Shown here: positions 23,876-31,872 of the stretch, in pieces
How positions within the stretch are numbered: position 1 is the stretch's first letter
Layout: every line of letters starts with the position of its first letter
Source of the DNA: Algoriphagus oliviformis
GTDB taxonomy: Bacteria > Bacteroidota > Bacteroidia > Cytophagales > Cyclobacteriaceae
DNA: 64,000 nt
Assembly: GCF_017254915.1 (NCBI RefSeq)
Contig: NZ_JAFKCT010000002.1
Coordinates: forward strand, 1 to 64,000
Reading direction: 5' to 3'
Position numbers and translations under genes: made by a program
The notes under the pieces: model-generated
The model's input: the letters and a program-made list of their open reading frames with translations, nothing else
Told to the model about the DNA's origin: nothing
Database searches by the model: none

Positions 23876-24043
23876 AAAAGTGGTTGCCTAATACGAAATA
23901 ATATCTGTCATCCGCTCTATAAGCTAGTGATTTTTAGCATACTATAAAAAATGGAAAGGAGGTTGGCTAGCCCATTTTTGCCGCTTTGGGGTATTTTCTG
24001 TAAGCTTTATGTGCTTCTATCTGGTTTTGTCCCACTGCCCTTG

Positions 24044-26593
24044 ATGAAAAAAACGCTACTCTCCACCTTTCTTCTGCTGATCTCCTTCGGGTTTTCGCAG
24101 GCTCAGGTTTCCGCTTCCTGGAAGCTGCTCGAAAACCACTTTACCGAAGCTCCGCACCACTGGGCGGAACTTGTGCTCAAAAATACTTCCGGCAAAAAGA
24201 TCGACTCAGGCTGGAAGCTGTACTTCAACACCGTTTTCCTCTCGGTGAATGCCGAGGTGAAAAATCCCGGACTTGGCATCACCCATCTTCAGGGAGACTT
24301 CTTTGTCTTGGAAGGACAATCCCCCGCCTTGGCAGCGGGAGAGGAAGTGAGGATTGAGTATCGGTCTGCGGAGCCCTATTTGAAAAACTCCTACGCGCCT
24401 GAGGCTTTGGTTTTCCTGCGGTCGGATGGAAGCCATTTTGAAGTGAAAGATTATCAGGTGCAGGAGATCAGTAGCGACGGATTGGCAGAGATGGCCAAAG
24501 ACACGCCCCTGCCCATTCCCACGGGAGAACTCACCTATGAAAGGAACGAGGGGCTGAGCCTGCTTCCCGAGGACGCGCTTCCCCCGTTTTTGCCCAGTCC
24601 AAAGTCTTGGCGGTACACCGGCGACCCATTGCGCATCAAAAATGCGGCTTTGGCGGTATCCGATATCCCCGAGTTTGCCAAAGAGTCCAAGTTTCTCCTG
24701 GAGGCCCTCGGCAAGGGCTACCATCCTCGCATAGATGCCGCTGAAGCGCCGGTTCAGATCCAGCTAGAGAAGGTGTCCGGCCTGCCAGACGAGGGCTACC
24801 GCCTGAGTATCCGGGATAGAAAAGTGCTGATCTCGGCCTCCCAACCCCAAGGCGCTTTCTATGGCGTGCAGTCGTTTTTGGCCATGATGCCCGGGGAATT
24901 TTGGAAAGAAGCCAGTGGGCAGCTCATACTACCGCAGGTAGAGATCGAAGATGCGCCCGCCTTTGGCTATCGGGGCTTCTTCCTGGATGTAGCCCGGAAT
25001 TTTCAGCCTAAAACCCAAATCCTAAAAATCCTCGACATGATGGCTTTTTACAAGCTGAATGTCTTCCACTTCAACCTTGCCAACGACGAAGGCTGGAGGC
25101 TGGAGATCCCCGGACTACCCGAACTGACGGAGTTTGGTGGACGCAGGGGCTTTTCCACCGACGAGGCGGAGTTTCTGTGGCCGTACTACGGTTCTGGTGC
25201 AGATCCATCCAAGAGTCCCTCCGGCACGGGCTTTTATACCATCTCGGAGTTTCAGGAGATTCTCCGGTACGCGCAGGCCAGGCATATCGAGGTCATTCCC
25301 GAGTTTGGCGTTCCCGCCCATTCCCGGGCTGCCATCCGGGCGATGGAAAAGCGCTACCGGGCTCTGATGGGCGAAGGGAGAGAAGAAGAAGCTTTGCAAT
25401 ACCGACTGGCCGAGGACGATGACCAGAGCAAGTACCTCTCTGCGCAAAACTTCAAGGGGAACACTGTGTGCGTGTGCCAGGAGTCGGTATATACTTTTTA
25501 TGAAAAGCTCGTGACCGAGGTACAGGGCATGTTCCGAGACGCGGGAGTGGATTTGAAAAACTGGCACACCGGAGGCGACGAGGTCCCTCGTGGCGTGTGG
25601 ACGGCCTCGCCGGTCTGCAACGAATTCATAGCTGAAAACCCGGACATCCAGCAGCAAGACCTGAACGACTACTTTAGAAGCCGGGCGGCGGAAATCCTGA
25701 AGAAACATGGTCTGCAAATGGGGGGCTGGGAGGAAATCGGCCAAAGCCATCAAGGGGAGACCGTGGTACCCAACCCGAAATTTGCCGATCAAAACTGGAG
25801 GCTCTATGCCTGGAATGCCGTAGCTGGCTGGGGTGGGGAGGACATGGCCTACAAGCTGGCCAATGCGGGCTATCCCGTGGTCATCTGCTCCAGCGCCAAC
25901 TTTTACTTTGACCTGGCCTATGACTGGGATCCCGATGAGCGCGGCCATACCTGGAGCGGAGTGACGGACCTGTATCAGTCTTGGAAGACGGTCCCCGGGA
26001 AGCTCTACCTCTCTCACGACCTCACCATAGAGGGCAAGGATTGGGATTGGACTGCGGTCGGCAGCAACTTTACCCGTCTGACGGCGGAGGGACGCGCCAA
26101 TATCCTGGGCGTGTCGGGGCAGGTATGGACGGAGACCATCAAGGGCACCGAGATGCTGGAGTACTATATTTTTCCAAAAATGCTGGGCTATATCGAGCGG
26201 GCTTGGGCTGGCGACCCGGCCTGGTCAGACGCGGACACGGAGGCTGGGATGAGGGCAGCCAGAGAAAGCGAGTGGAATGTGTTTGCGAACGCCGTAGGCC
26301 AGAAAGAACTCCCCAAGCTTGAAGGCATGTTTGGGGGATTCGCCCATCGGGTTCCCAAGCCGGGCGTGGCGGTCCGTGACGGGATGATCTTTGCCAACGT
26401 GCAGACGCCGGGACTGATCATCCGCTATACACAAGACGGCTCTGACCCGACCGCCAGCTCGCCGATCTACACCCAGCCCATTCCCAAAAAAGGCGGGGAG
26501 AAGTTTCGCGTTTTCACCCGCTCAGGAGCCCACGGAGGGCTGCTGGAGCTGGATCGGGAGCAAAAGACCATTGACGGAAGGGAACTGGAGTAG
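24044..26593 (+). CDS. Secreted beta-N-acetylhexosaminidase (GH20)
   Basis: An 849-residue enzyme with a signal peptide (LLSTFLLLISFGFSQAQ), an N-terminal carbohydrate-binding CHB_HEX-like domain (about 22-170), the GH20 N-terminal domain, the GH20 catalytic barrel (about 320-700; GFFLDVARNFQPKTQILKILDMMAFYKLNVFHF, GGDEVPRG with the Asp-Glu catalytic pair, LYAWNAVAGWGG, ILGVSGQVWTET) and a C-terminal chitobiase-type domain (about 775-849: IRYTQDGSDP). This layout is that of chitobiases, which release N-acetylglucosamine from chitin oligomers or glycans. The start at 24044 gives the signal peptide. A strong terminator follows. Confidence 0.92.
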   Translation: MKKTLLSTFLLLISFGFSQAQVSASWKLLENHFTEAPHHWAELVLKNTSGKKIDSGWKLYFNTVFLSVNAEVKNPGLGITHLQGDFFVLEGQSPALAAGEEVRIEYRSAEPYLKNSYAPEALVFLRSDGSHFEVKDYQVQEISSDGLAEMAKDTPLPIPTGELTYERNEGLSLLPEDALPPFLPSPKSWRYTGDPLRIKNAALAVSDIPEFAKESKFLLEALGKGYHPRIDAAEAPVQIQLEKVSGLPDEGYRLSIRDRKVLISASQPQGAFYGVQSFLAMMPGEFWKEASGQLILPQVEIEDAPAFGYRGFFLDVARNFQPKTQILKILDMMAFYKLNVFHFNLANDEGWRLEIPGLPELTEFGGRRGFSTDEAEFLWPYYGSGADPSKSPSGTGFYTISEFQEILRYAQARHIEVIPEFGVPAHSRAAIRAMEKRYRALMGEGREEEALQYRLAEDDDQSKYLSAQNFKGNTVCVCQESVYTFYEKLVTEVQGMFRDAGVDLKNWHTGGDEVPRGVWTASPVCNEFIAENPDIQQQDLNDYFRSRAAEILKKHGLQMGGWEEIGQSHQGETVVPNPKFADQNWRLYAWNAVAGWGGEDMAYKLANAGYPVVICSSANFYFDLAYDWDPDERGHTWSGVTDLYQSWKTVPGKLYLSHDLTIEGKDWDWTAVGSNFTRLTAEGRANILGVSGQVWTETIKGTEMLEYYIFPKMLGYIERAWAGDPAWSDADTEAGMRAARESEWNVFANAVGQKELPKLEGMFGGFAHRVPKPGVAVRDGMIFANVQTPGLIIRYTQDGSDPTASSPIYTQPIPKKGGEKFRVFTRSGAHGGLLELDREQKTIDGRELE

Positions 26594-26618
26594 TGAGCGC
26601 CGTTGCGTTTGGACTGGG

Positions 26619-26654
26619 AAATGGGTGCAAAAGGATTTGCACCCATTTTTTTGT
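26619..26654 (+). terminator. Rho-independent terminator
   Basis: Perfect 13-bp stem AAATGGGTGCAAA / TTTGCACCCATTT with a 4-nt AGGA loop, followed by a T-run, 26 bp after the hexosaminidase stop. Confidence 0.9.
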
Positions 26655-26755
26655 CCCACCCGAAATTTCAGCACGGGCCAATTGGGATGGGGAGGAGCCG
26701 TAGAAATGCGTAACTTCAGAGGAATTTTGATCCTTTTAAACTTAACCCTACAGAA

Positions 26756-27307
26756 ATGACACTTTTGATCATTGGAGTATTCGTCCTTCTGATAGTTTTT
26801 TACGCCATCGGCATCTACAACAAGCTGGTAAAACTCAGAACTCTCGTCGAGGAGGCCTGGAGTGGGATAGACGTGCAGCTCAAAAAGCGGTACAACCTGA
26901 TTCCCAACTTGGTCGAGACGGTGAAAGGCTACGCCAAACACGAGCAGGAGACGCTGGAAAAAGTCATCCAAGCCCGAAACATCGCCCAATCGGCCAACAG
27001 TGTCGAGTCCCAGCAGGCTGCCGAAAACCAGCTCAACAAGGCCTTGGTCAATCTGTTTGCGCTCTCCGAGCGATACCCCGAGCTAAAGGCCAACCAGAAT
27101 TTTCTCCAGCTCCAGGAGGAGCTCTCGGTCATAGAGCAGGACATCGAGAAGTCCAGAAGGTACTACAATGGCACCGTCCGCGAGAAGAACATCCTGGTAG
27201 AGTCCTTTCCGAGCAGTCTGGTGGCCAATGCCTTCGGATTTGTCAAATCCAAGTTTTTCGAACTGGACAGCGAGGCCGAGCGTGCCCTTCCACAGGTTAA
27301 GTTTTAG
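26756..27307 (+). CDS. lemA: LemA family protein
   Basis: A 183-residue protein with one N-terminal membrane helix (about 2-21) and the long helical LemA domain: YNKLVKLRTLVEEAWSGIDVQLKKRYNLIPNLVETVKGYAKHE and EQDIEKSRRYYNGTVREKN, the two most conserved segments. LemA proteins are membrane-associated and of unclear function; they are often next to a DUF2207 or TPM-domain gene, as here. The stop codon abuts the ATG of the next gene with no intervening base. Confidence 0.93.
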   Translation: MTLLIIGVFVLLIVFYAIGIYNKLVKLRTLVEEAWSGIDVQLKKRYNLIPNLVETVKGYAKHEQETLEKVIQARNIAQSANSVESQQAAENQLNKALVNLFALSERYPELKANQNFLQLQEELSVIEQDIEKSRRYYNGTVREKNILVESFPSSLVANAFGFVKSKFFELDSEAERALPQVKF

Positions 27308-29020
27308 ATGAAGAGCCTGTTTGCAATACTTTTGGGCCTCTTGCTGCCCTTTTCGGTTTTGGCACAGGAGGAAAAGCTCGAGGAGTTTTCGTCCACCCTC
27401 CTGATAGACGCCTCAGGCTTGGTCACCGTCTCGGAGACCATCGTCTATTCCACCCAGCTTAGCGGAAAGCGCGGCATTATCCGCTCCCTGCCTCTGGAGC
27501 GGGTTGATGATTTGGGAGATGCGGTCAAAAACGAGTTTACCATCCTCTCGGTGAAGCGCGATGGGCTCGAGTCTCCCTATCACACTGAGCGGGAAAATGG
27601 ACACTTGGCGATCTACGTCGGCGAGTCCTCCGTCCTTCTGGAGCCGGGTGAGTATGAATATGAAATCACCTACACCATTCCCGCGCAGATCCGGTTTTTC
27701 GAGGGCTACGACGAGCTGTATTGGAATGTGAACGGAACGCAATGGCCCTTCACGGTCGGTAAGATCCGGGCGGAAATCTTCCTCCCGCAGGGAGCCGAGC
27801 TGATCCAGCAGGCCTGCTACACCGGTCAGTACGGAAGTACGGAAAACAACTGCCAAAGCTCCGCGGAGGGAAACTTGGTCACCTTTGAAGCGGGTCCTTT
27901 GCAGCCTTACGAAAACCTGAGCGTAGCCGTGGGTTTTGGAAAAGGGATTGTCGCCGCTCCCCCTCCGCCGGGTTTTTGGCAGCGCTATGGCTTCCAAGTC
28001 CTGACGCTCGGCATGGGCCTGCTACTGCTGATCTACTACCTGGCCACATGGATCAAGTTTGGGATCGATCCTCCCAAGCCAACCGTGATCCCGCTTTTCG
28101 ACCCTCCTTCAGGGCTGTCTCCGGCATCGGTCGGGATGGTGAGCAAGGGTTTCTTTTGGCAGGATTTTGTGACGGCTTCGCTGGTAAGTCTCGCATCCAA
28201 GGGCTTTCTCAGGATCGAGGAAAAGACGAAGGAGTCGCTTTTTGGGCTTTTCAAGCAAAAAGAATTTGAGCTCATCCGGGAAAAAACCGCCGACCAGAGC
28301 CTGCCCAAGGAAGAGGCCGAGCTGCTTCGGAGCCTTTTTTCTACCCAATCTAGGATCAGCCTGAGCGGAAAATATGACCCGGCGGTGGAGCGCGCCGTCA
28401 AGGACTTCCAGTCCAGTCTCAGTTCACAGTGGAATGCCCTGATCTACAAAGGTTTTCATCTGAAGTTTTGGATTTTCCCCATCCTGCTGATGGGCGCATA
28501 CATCGGGGCTCTGGTGATGTGGGAGGACTATTTTGTGTACCGGGACAAAGGCCTGATGCTGATTGGCTTTCTGGTCATGAATGTCGTCCTTTTCCTGCTC
28601 TACCAGTGGCTCATCCGCAAGCCGGCGGAGCGGAAGCTCAAGCTGCGCTCGGAAATAGAGGGCTTCAAGATGTATTTGGCTGCCGCGGAGGAACGCATGC
28701 TTCAGTTTAGCAACCCGCCGGAAATGACCCCGGAGAAGTTTGAGGCGCTGCTGCCCTATGCCATGGTCCTGGATGTGGAGGAGATCTGGGGCGAAAAGTT
28801 TCAAAACAAGCTAAAATCAAGCAGCCAGCGCCAAGACTACCATCCCGGCTGGTATAGCGGCGGGATGATCCAGAGGGCGAGTTTTGCCCATATGCTCAAT
28901 TCCAGCCTGTCCAATAGCCTCAGCACATCCAGCCATAAGCCATCGAGTAGTGGAGGAGGGTCTGGCGGCGGAGGCTTCTCCGGAGGCGGAGGTGGCGGAG
29001 GCGGTGGCGGCAGCTGGTAG
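27308..29020 (+). CDS. DUF2207 membrane protein with Gly-rich C-terminus
   Basis: A 570-residue protein with a signal peptide (LFAILLGLLLPFSVLAQ), an extracytoplasmic DUF2207 domain (about 20-230; ISSTL-like strand, KRGIIRSLPLERVDDLGD, YDELYWNVNGTQWPF), one membrane helix (about 236-260), a cytoplasmic part (SLASKGFLRIEE) and two further helices (about 388-430). The C-terminus is a glycine-serine run (SSGGGSGGGGFSGGG...) ending in SW, as seen in several DUF2207 proteins. It forms a two-gene unit with lemA. Function unknown; a membrane complex with LemA is inferred. Confidence 0.85.
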   Translation: MKSLFAILLGLLLPFSVLAQEEKLEEFSSTLLIDASGLVTVSETIVYSTQLSGKRGIIRSLPLERVDDLGDAVKNEFTILSVKRDGLESPYHTERENGHLAIYVGESSVLLEPGEYEYEITYTIPAQIRFFEGYDELYWNVNGTQWPFTVGKIRAEIFLPQGAELIQQACYTGQYGSTENNCQSSAEGNLVTFEAGPLQPYENLSVAVGFGKGIVAAPPPPGFWQRYGFQVLTLGMGLLLLIYYLATWIKFGIDPPKPTVIPLFDPPSGLSPASVGMVSKGFFWQDFVTASLVSLASKGFLRIEEKTKESLFGLFKQKEFELIREKTADQSLPKEEAELLRSLFSTQSRISLSGKYDPAVERAVKDFQSSLSSQWNALIYKGFHLKFWIFPILLMGAYIGALVMWEDYFVYRDKGLMLIGFLVMNVVLFLLYQWLIRKPAERKLKLRSEIEGFKMYLAAAEERMLQFSNPPEMTPEKFEALLPYAMVLDVEEIWGEKFQNKLKSSSQRQDYHPGWYSGGMIQRASFAHMLNSSLSNSLSTSSHKPSSSGGGSGGGGFSGGGGGGGGGGSW

Positions 29021-29061
29021 TTTTGCCCATTTTTTTGCCAAAAAACCAAACCCAATCTACA

Positions 29062-29445
29062 ATGGCGGATTTCAAACCCAAGGGATACAATTCCCTATCT
29101 CCCTATTTCATCTTGGCGGATGCGCCGAGGTTTGTACAGCTGATGAAGGAGCTCTTCGACGCCGAGGAATTGCGGCGCTACGAGCTGCCTAGCGGCCGGA
29201 TCATGCACTTGGAGCTGCGCTTGGACGACTCCGTGATCATGCTGAGCGAGGCCAGCGACGAATACCCGGCCAACGAGTTTCTCATGCATCTCTACGTGCG
29301 GGACTCCGTGGCTACGTACAGAAAAGCTCTAGAGCTGGGCTGCAAAGGCATTCAGGAGCCAATCCAAAAAGGAGACCCCGACCTGAGGGGGATGTTTCGG
29401 GACTTCAACGGAAACGTCTGGTCTGTGTCAACCCAGATGGAGTAG
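29062..29445 (+). CDS. VOC-family protein (PhnB-like)
   Basis: A 127-residue protein of the glyoxalase/bleomycin-resistance superfamily in the PhnB-like form: KGYNSLSPYFILADAPRFVQLMKELFDAEELRRYELPSGRIMHLELRLDDSVIMLSE, FLMHLYVRDSVATYRKALELGCKGIQEP and FRDFNGNVWSVSTQ. The metal-ligand positions typical of true glyoxalases are only partly kept. Start at MADFKPKGYNS. It ends 3 bp from the convergent DinB gene; similar proteins are often near ArsR-SRPBCC operons, as here. Confidence 0.8.
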   Translation: MADFKPKGYNSLSPYFILADAPRFVQLMKELFDAEELRRYELPSGRIMHLELRLDDSVIMLSEASDEYPANEFLMHLYVRDSVATYRKALELGCKGIQEPIQKGDPDLRGMFRDFNGNVWSVSTQME

Positions 29446-29448
29446 GCT

Positions 29449-29907
29449 CTACAGCGGCTTGGCGAGGATCACGATCTGCCCGAGATGGTAGGCCTCATGC
29501 TGGAGTATGCCCAGGATATGCTCGTAGTAGCTCAGCTGGTTGGGAGGGTAGATGCTGTCGTAGGATGTGGTGTCGAGTCTTTGCAGCCGGTCTAGCCATT
29601 GCTTTTGCACGGTGTCAAACCTCCCCAGTGTCTCTTGCCAGGCGGACTCACTGCTGTCCTGCACCGGGTAGATGTAGTTGTGGGCTGGAGTTTGGAGTAC
29701 TTTTCCGTCCAGCCGCTGCATGACGTTGGTTTTCCATTCGATGAGATGGTTCACGATTTCCCAGATTGTGTTGCAGTTGGGAAGGGTACGCCTGTTGGCA
29801 AGTTCCGCCGAAATAGCCGTAAGCGTCCCTTTTACGGGTACATCGATCCAGGAGTGCCCGTCGTACAGCTGCTTAAAAAGCCTGATGATGCGATCTTTCT
29901 CTTCCAT
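29449..29907 (-). CDS. DinB-family protein
   Basis: A 152-residue four-helix protein of the DinB/DUF1572-like superfamily, which often binds a metal through three histidines: His in EIVNHLIEW, and two in LQHEAYHLGQIV. The start at MEEKDRIIRLF is favoured; the upstream part of the ORF is the reverse frame of the SRPBCC gene. It is the last gene of the ArsR-SRPBCC-DinB operon on the minus strand. The family includes thiol-transferase and damage-induced members; the substrate is unknown. Confidence 0.8.
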   Translation of the reverse strand: MEEKDRIIRLFKQLYDGHSWIDVPVKGTLTAISAELANRRTLPNCNTIWEIVNHLIEWKTNVMQRLDGKVLQTPAHNYIYPVQDSSESAWQETLGRFDTVQKQWLDRLQRLDTTSYDSIYPPNQLSYYEHILGILQHEAYHLGQIVILAKPL

Positions 29908-29918
29908 CTTGTTCGGAT

Positions 29919-30422
29919 TTAGACCTTGGTCTTGAGGTATTCTTCGAGGTTGTTCAGTCCCATGGTAAAGCCCTCTTTGAAGCCCATCTCGATGATTTTC
30001 TCCAGGCCTTCGAGGTTGTCGAAAGTCAGCTCGATGTCGACCAAGGTACTTCGGCCGTCCAGTCTGCTGAACTGGTTCAGCCACTTGACAATCGGTTTGG
30101 AGTCGTCGGCGACGGCATTTTCGTCACAGAAGGCATCTTGGCCGGAGAAGCTTGCCTTTGGATTGATCGACTTGAAGTCAAAAAAACACCAGTGCCGCTC
30201 GCCAGCTGGACTGACCATGCAGTAGTGCCAGCGCCCACCTTCGCGTAGGTCGAGTGACTTGGTTTCCGCCCTCCAAGGCTTGGGAGCCCACCATTGATCC
30301 AGAATGTCAGCTTCTGTCCAGGCAGTCCATACCAAATCCAACGGGGCGTCAAAGCTTCTTTTTACTGTGATCTTCTCGTTTTGTCGATCTACGACAAAGT
30401 CAAGCAAGGCTGTCTTTTTCAT
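29919..30422 (-). CDS. SRPBCC/AHSA1-domain protein
   Basis: A 167-residue START-like protein of the Aha1 C-terminal (AHSA1) group: ITVKRSFDAPLDLVWTAWTEADILDQWWAPKPW, LREGGRWHYCMVSPAGERHWC, and the C-terminal helix GLEKIIEMGFKEGFTMGLNNLEEYL. These proteins have a hydrophobic ligand pocket. It overlaps the ArsR-type gene by 23 bp, giving a coupled pair, and is followed after 11 bp by the DinB gene. Confidence 0.9.
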   Translation of the reverse strand: MKKTALLDFVVDRQNEKITVKRSFDAPLDLVWTAWTEADILDQWWAPKPWRAETKSLDLREGGRWHYCMVSPAGERHWCFFDFKSINPKASFSGQDAFCDENAVADDSKPIVKWLNQFSRLDGRSTLVDIELTFDNLEGLEKIIEMGFKEGFTMGLNNLEEYLKTKV

Positions 30423-30738
30423 TTTTTTGCTGTTTTAGTTGGGTCAATACCTGGTCTAGCTGATCAAAGCGCCTGGCGACCAATTCCCTGAACTGGTCTA
30501 GCCATTGCTCCATTTCGGCCATTTTATCGGTTTGTAGATGGTAATAGATTTCCCGTCCCTGCTGGTCTTGGCTCAGGAGCTCGCACTCGGTCATCACGCG
30601 GATGTGCTTGGACACCGCCTGACGGGTGATGTCAAACTGCTCCGCGATGGCCTTGGGCGTCATGGGCTGGGCCGCCAGCATCAGGATGATCGCTCGTCGG
30701 GTGGGGTCGGCCAAGGCTTGGAAAATGTCCCTTCTCAT
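30400..30738 (-). CDS. ArsR-family transcriptional regulator
   Basis: A 112-residue winged-helix repressor: DIFQALADPTRRAIILMLAAQPMTPKAIAEQFDITRQAVSKHIRVMTECELLSQDQQGREIYYHL, with helix-turn-helix at about 28-50. No CxC or other metal-binding cluster is visible, so it is probably not an arsenic or metal sensor. In this class (ArsR next to AHSA1) the regulator represses its own operon. Two copies of a palindromic sequence lie 49-92 bp upstream of its start. Confidence 0.9.
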   Translation of the reverse strand: MRRDIFQALADPTRRAIILMLAAQPMTPKAIAEQFDITRQAVSKHIRVMTECELLSQDQQGREIYYHLQTDKMAEMEQWLDQFRELVARRFDQLDQVLTQLKQQKNEKDSLA

Positions 30739-30785
30739 GGGTTGGATCTGGTGTTAAAGGCAATTGGAAACCTGATGGGATAAAT

Positions 30786-30829
30786 GAAACCAATCGGTTG
30801 CTAATATAAAAGTGAAACCGATTGGTTGC
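30786..30829 (-). promoter_or_regulatory. ArsR operator pair with -7-like box between
   Basis: Two copies of GAAACCRATYGGTTGC lie at 30786-30801 (GAAACCAATCGGTTGC) and 30814-30829 (GAAACCGATTGGTTGC), 28 bp apart. The core AACCAATCGGTT is the reverse complement of AACCGATTGGTT. On the minus strand a -7-like TATATTAG (30808-30801) lies between and at the edge of them, so a bound regulator would block RNA polymerase. The regulator gene starts 48 bp downstream. Confidence 0.7.
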
Positions 30830-30913
30830 AACGATTTCAGGCTTTTTTTGGGGTTTGACCAGCGGAATTGAAAAGCTTTTCGATAAAATCGACTGGAAAC
30901 CAGTTTTATAGAC

Positions 30914-30921
30914 TAGATTTG
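30914..30921 (+). promoter_or_regulatory. Putative -7 box of the cold-shock gene
   Basis: TAGATTTG matches the Bacteroidota -7 consensus TAnnTTTG, 37 bp before the ATG of the cold-shock gene. No good -33 TTTG is visible at 19 bp. It would leave a leader of about 30 nt. Confidence 0.4.
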
Positions 30922-30957
30922 ACGCGGCAAAAGCCACTAATCATTTCAAGTTTACAC

Positions 30958-31149
30958 ATGAATACTGGAACAGTAAAATTCTTCAACGAAACCAAGGGAT
31001 TTGGTTTCATCATCGACAATTCCTCCAGAGAGGAGATTTTTGTCCACGTAAGTGGCCTGATCGACAAGATCCGAGAAGGCGACACGGTAACTTTTGACAC
31101 CGAGCGTGGCAAAAAAGGAATGAATGCAGTGAATGTCAAGATCGCTTAA
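30958..31149 (+). CDS. Cold-shock domain protein
   Basis: A 63-residue single-strand RNA/DNA-binding protein: MNTGTVKFFNETKGFGFI (RNP1 KGFGFI) and EEIFVHVSGL (RNP2 FVHV). It is of normal CspA length. Members melt RNA structure and often act in cold adaptation. The ORF extends 30 codons upstream, but the ATG at 30958 is the family start. A terminator follows 92 bp downstream. Confidence 0.93.
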   Translation: MNTGTVKFFNETKGFGFIIDNSSREEIFVHVSGLIDKIREGDTVTFDTERGKKGMNAVNVKIA

Positions 31150-31241
31150 GATCGTCGACATTTTGAAAATAGGATTTTCGGACCTTGAGCAGGCCGGTTT
31201 TTTCTAAGTTCAATTTCACCGGTTTGCTCCGGATTACCATG

Positions 31242-31275
31242 AGTCCATAGTGCAAGGCTATGGACTTTTTTGTTT
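31242..31275 (+). terminator. Rho-independent terminator of the cold-shock gene
   Basis: Stem AGTCCATAG / CTATGGACT with a 7-nt loop followed by a run of T residues. Confidence 0.75.
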
Positions 31276-31380
31276 TTATGGCATGGGCGACCGGCCTTTA
31301 TTCCGGCCTTGCTTTTGTTTTTTGACTGATTAAGAGTAGCTTATACCGGTTTTTTCAGATGTACTTTTAAATCTGCTTCT

Positions 31381-31824
31381 ATGCAACTCACCAAGAATTT
31401 TCCGCTTCGCGAGCTTTTGCGAAGCCAGACCGCAACCCGAAACGACATTCTCGAACAGTTTGACCCAAGTCCGGAAGTGGTCGAAAACCTGCGGCAACTC
31501 TGCGTCCATGTGCTCCAGCCTCTGAGGGACAGCCTGGGCCGCGCGATTTTTGTCAACAGCGGCTATCGCTGCGCCCGCGTCAACTCCCTGGTGGGAGGGG
31601 CGACCTCCAGCCAACACCTAAGCGGGCAAGCCGCGGACATAGAGGCTGGCCATATTTCCATAGAGCAGCTATATCAGCGGATCAAAAATTCGGACTTGCC
31701 CTTTGACCAACTCATCCAGGAGTTTAACCAATGGGTGCATGTGTCCTACAATCCTGCCGGCAACCGGCGCATGTGCCTGCGGGCGATGAAAGACAACGGA
31801 AAAACAATATACGTTCCCGAGTAG
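31381..31824 (+). CDS. M15A-type peptidase (D-Ala-D-Ala carboxypeptidase/endolysin-like)
   Basis: A 147-residue protein of the peptidase M15A group, which cleaves peptidoglycan peptides. The zinc-binding pattern is clear: VNSGYRCARVNSLVGGATSSQHLSGQAADIE (SxHxxGxAxD) and a C-terminal His in QWVHVSY. The N-terminus FPLRELLRSQTATRNDI is typical. No signal peptide is visible, so it may be cytoplasmic or exported without one; the family is common in phages, but no other phage gene is nearby. The M19-like gene starts 48 bp downstream. Confidence 0.85.
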   Translation: MQLTKNFPLRELLRSQTATRNDILEQFDPSPEVVENLRQLCVHVLQPLRDSLGRAIFVNSGYRCARVNSLVGGATSSQHLSGQAADIEAGHISIEQLYQRIKNSDLPFDQLIQEFNQWVHVSYNPAGNRRMCLRAMKDNGKTIYVPE

Positions 31825-31872
31825 TGTCGGAACTCGGACACTCAGCCCAGCAATTAACCTAAACCCCCGCTT

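Noticed and set aside
28817..29041. Minus-strand ORF with Pro/Ala runs over the Gly-rich tail
   Set aside because: It is the reverse frame of the Gly/Ser codon run of the DUF2207 protein.
31381..31824. Prophage origin of the M15A peptidase
   Set aside because: No other phage gene, integrase or att-like repeat is nearby; M15A enzymes are also chromosomal.
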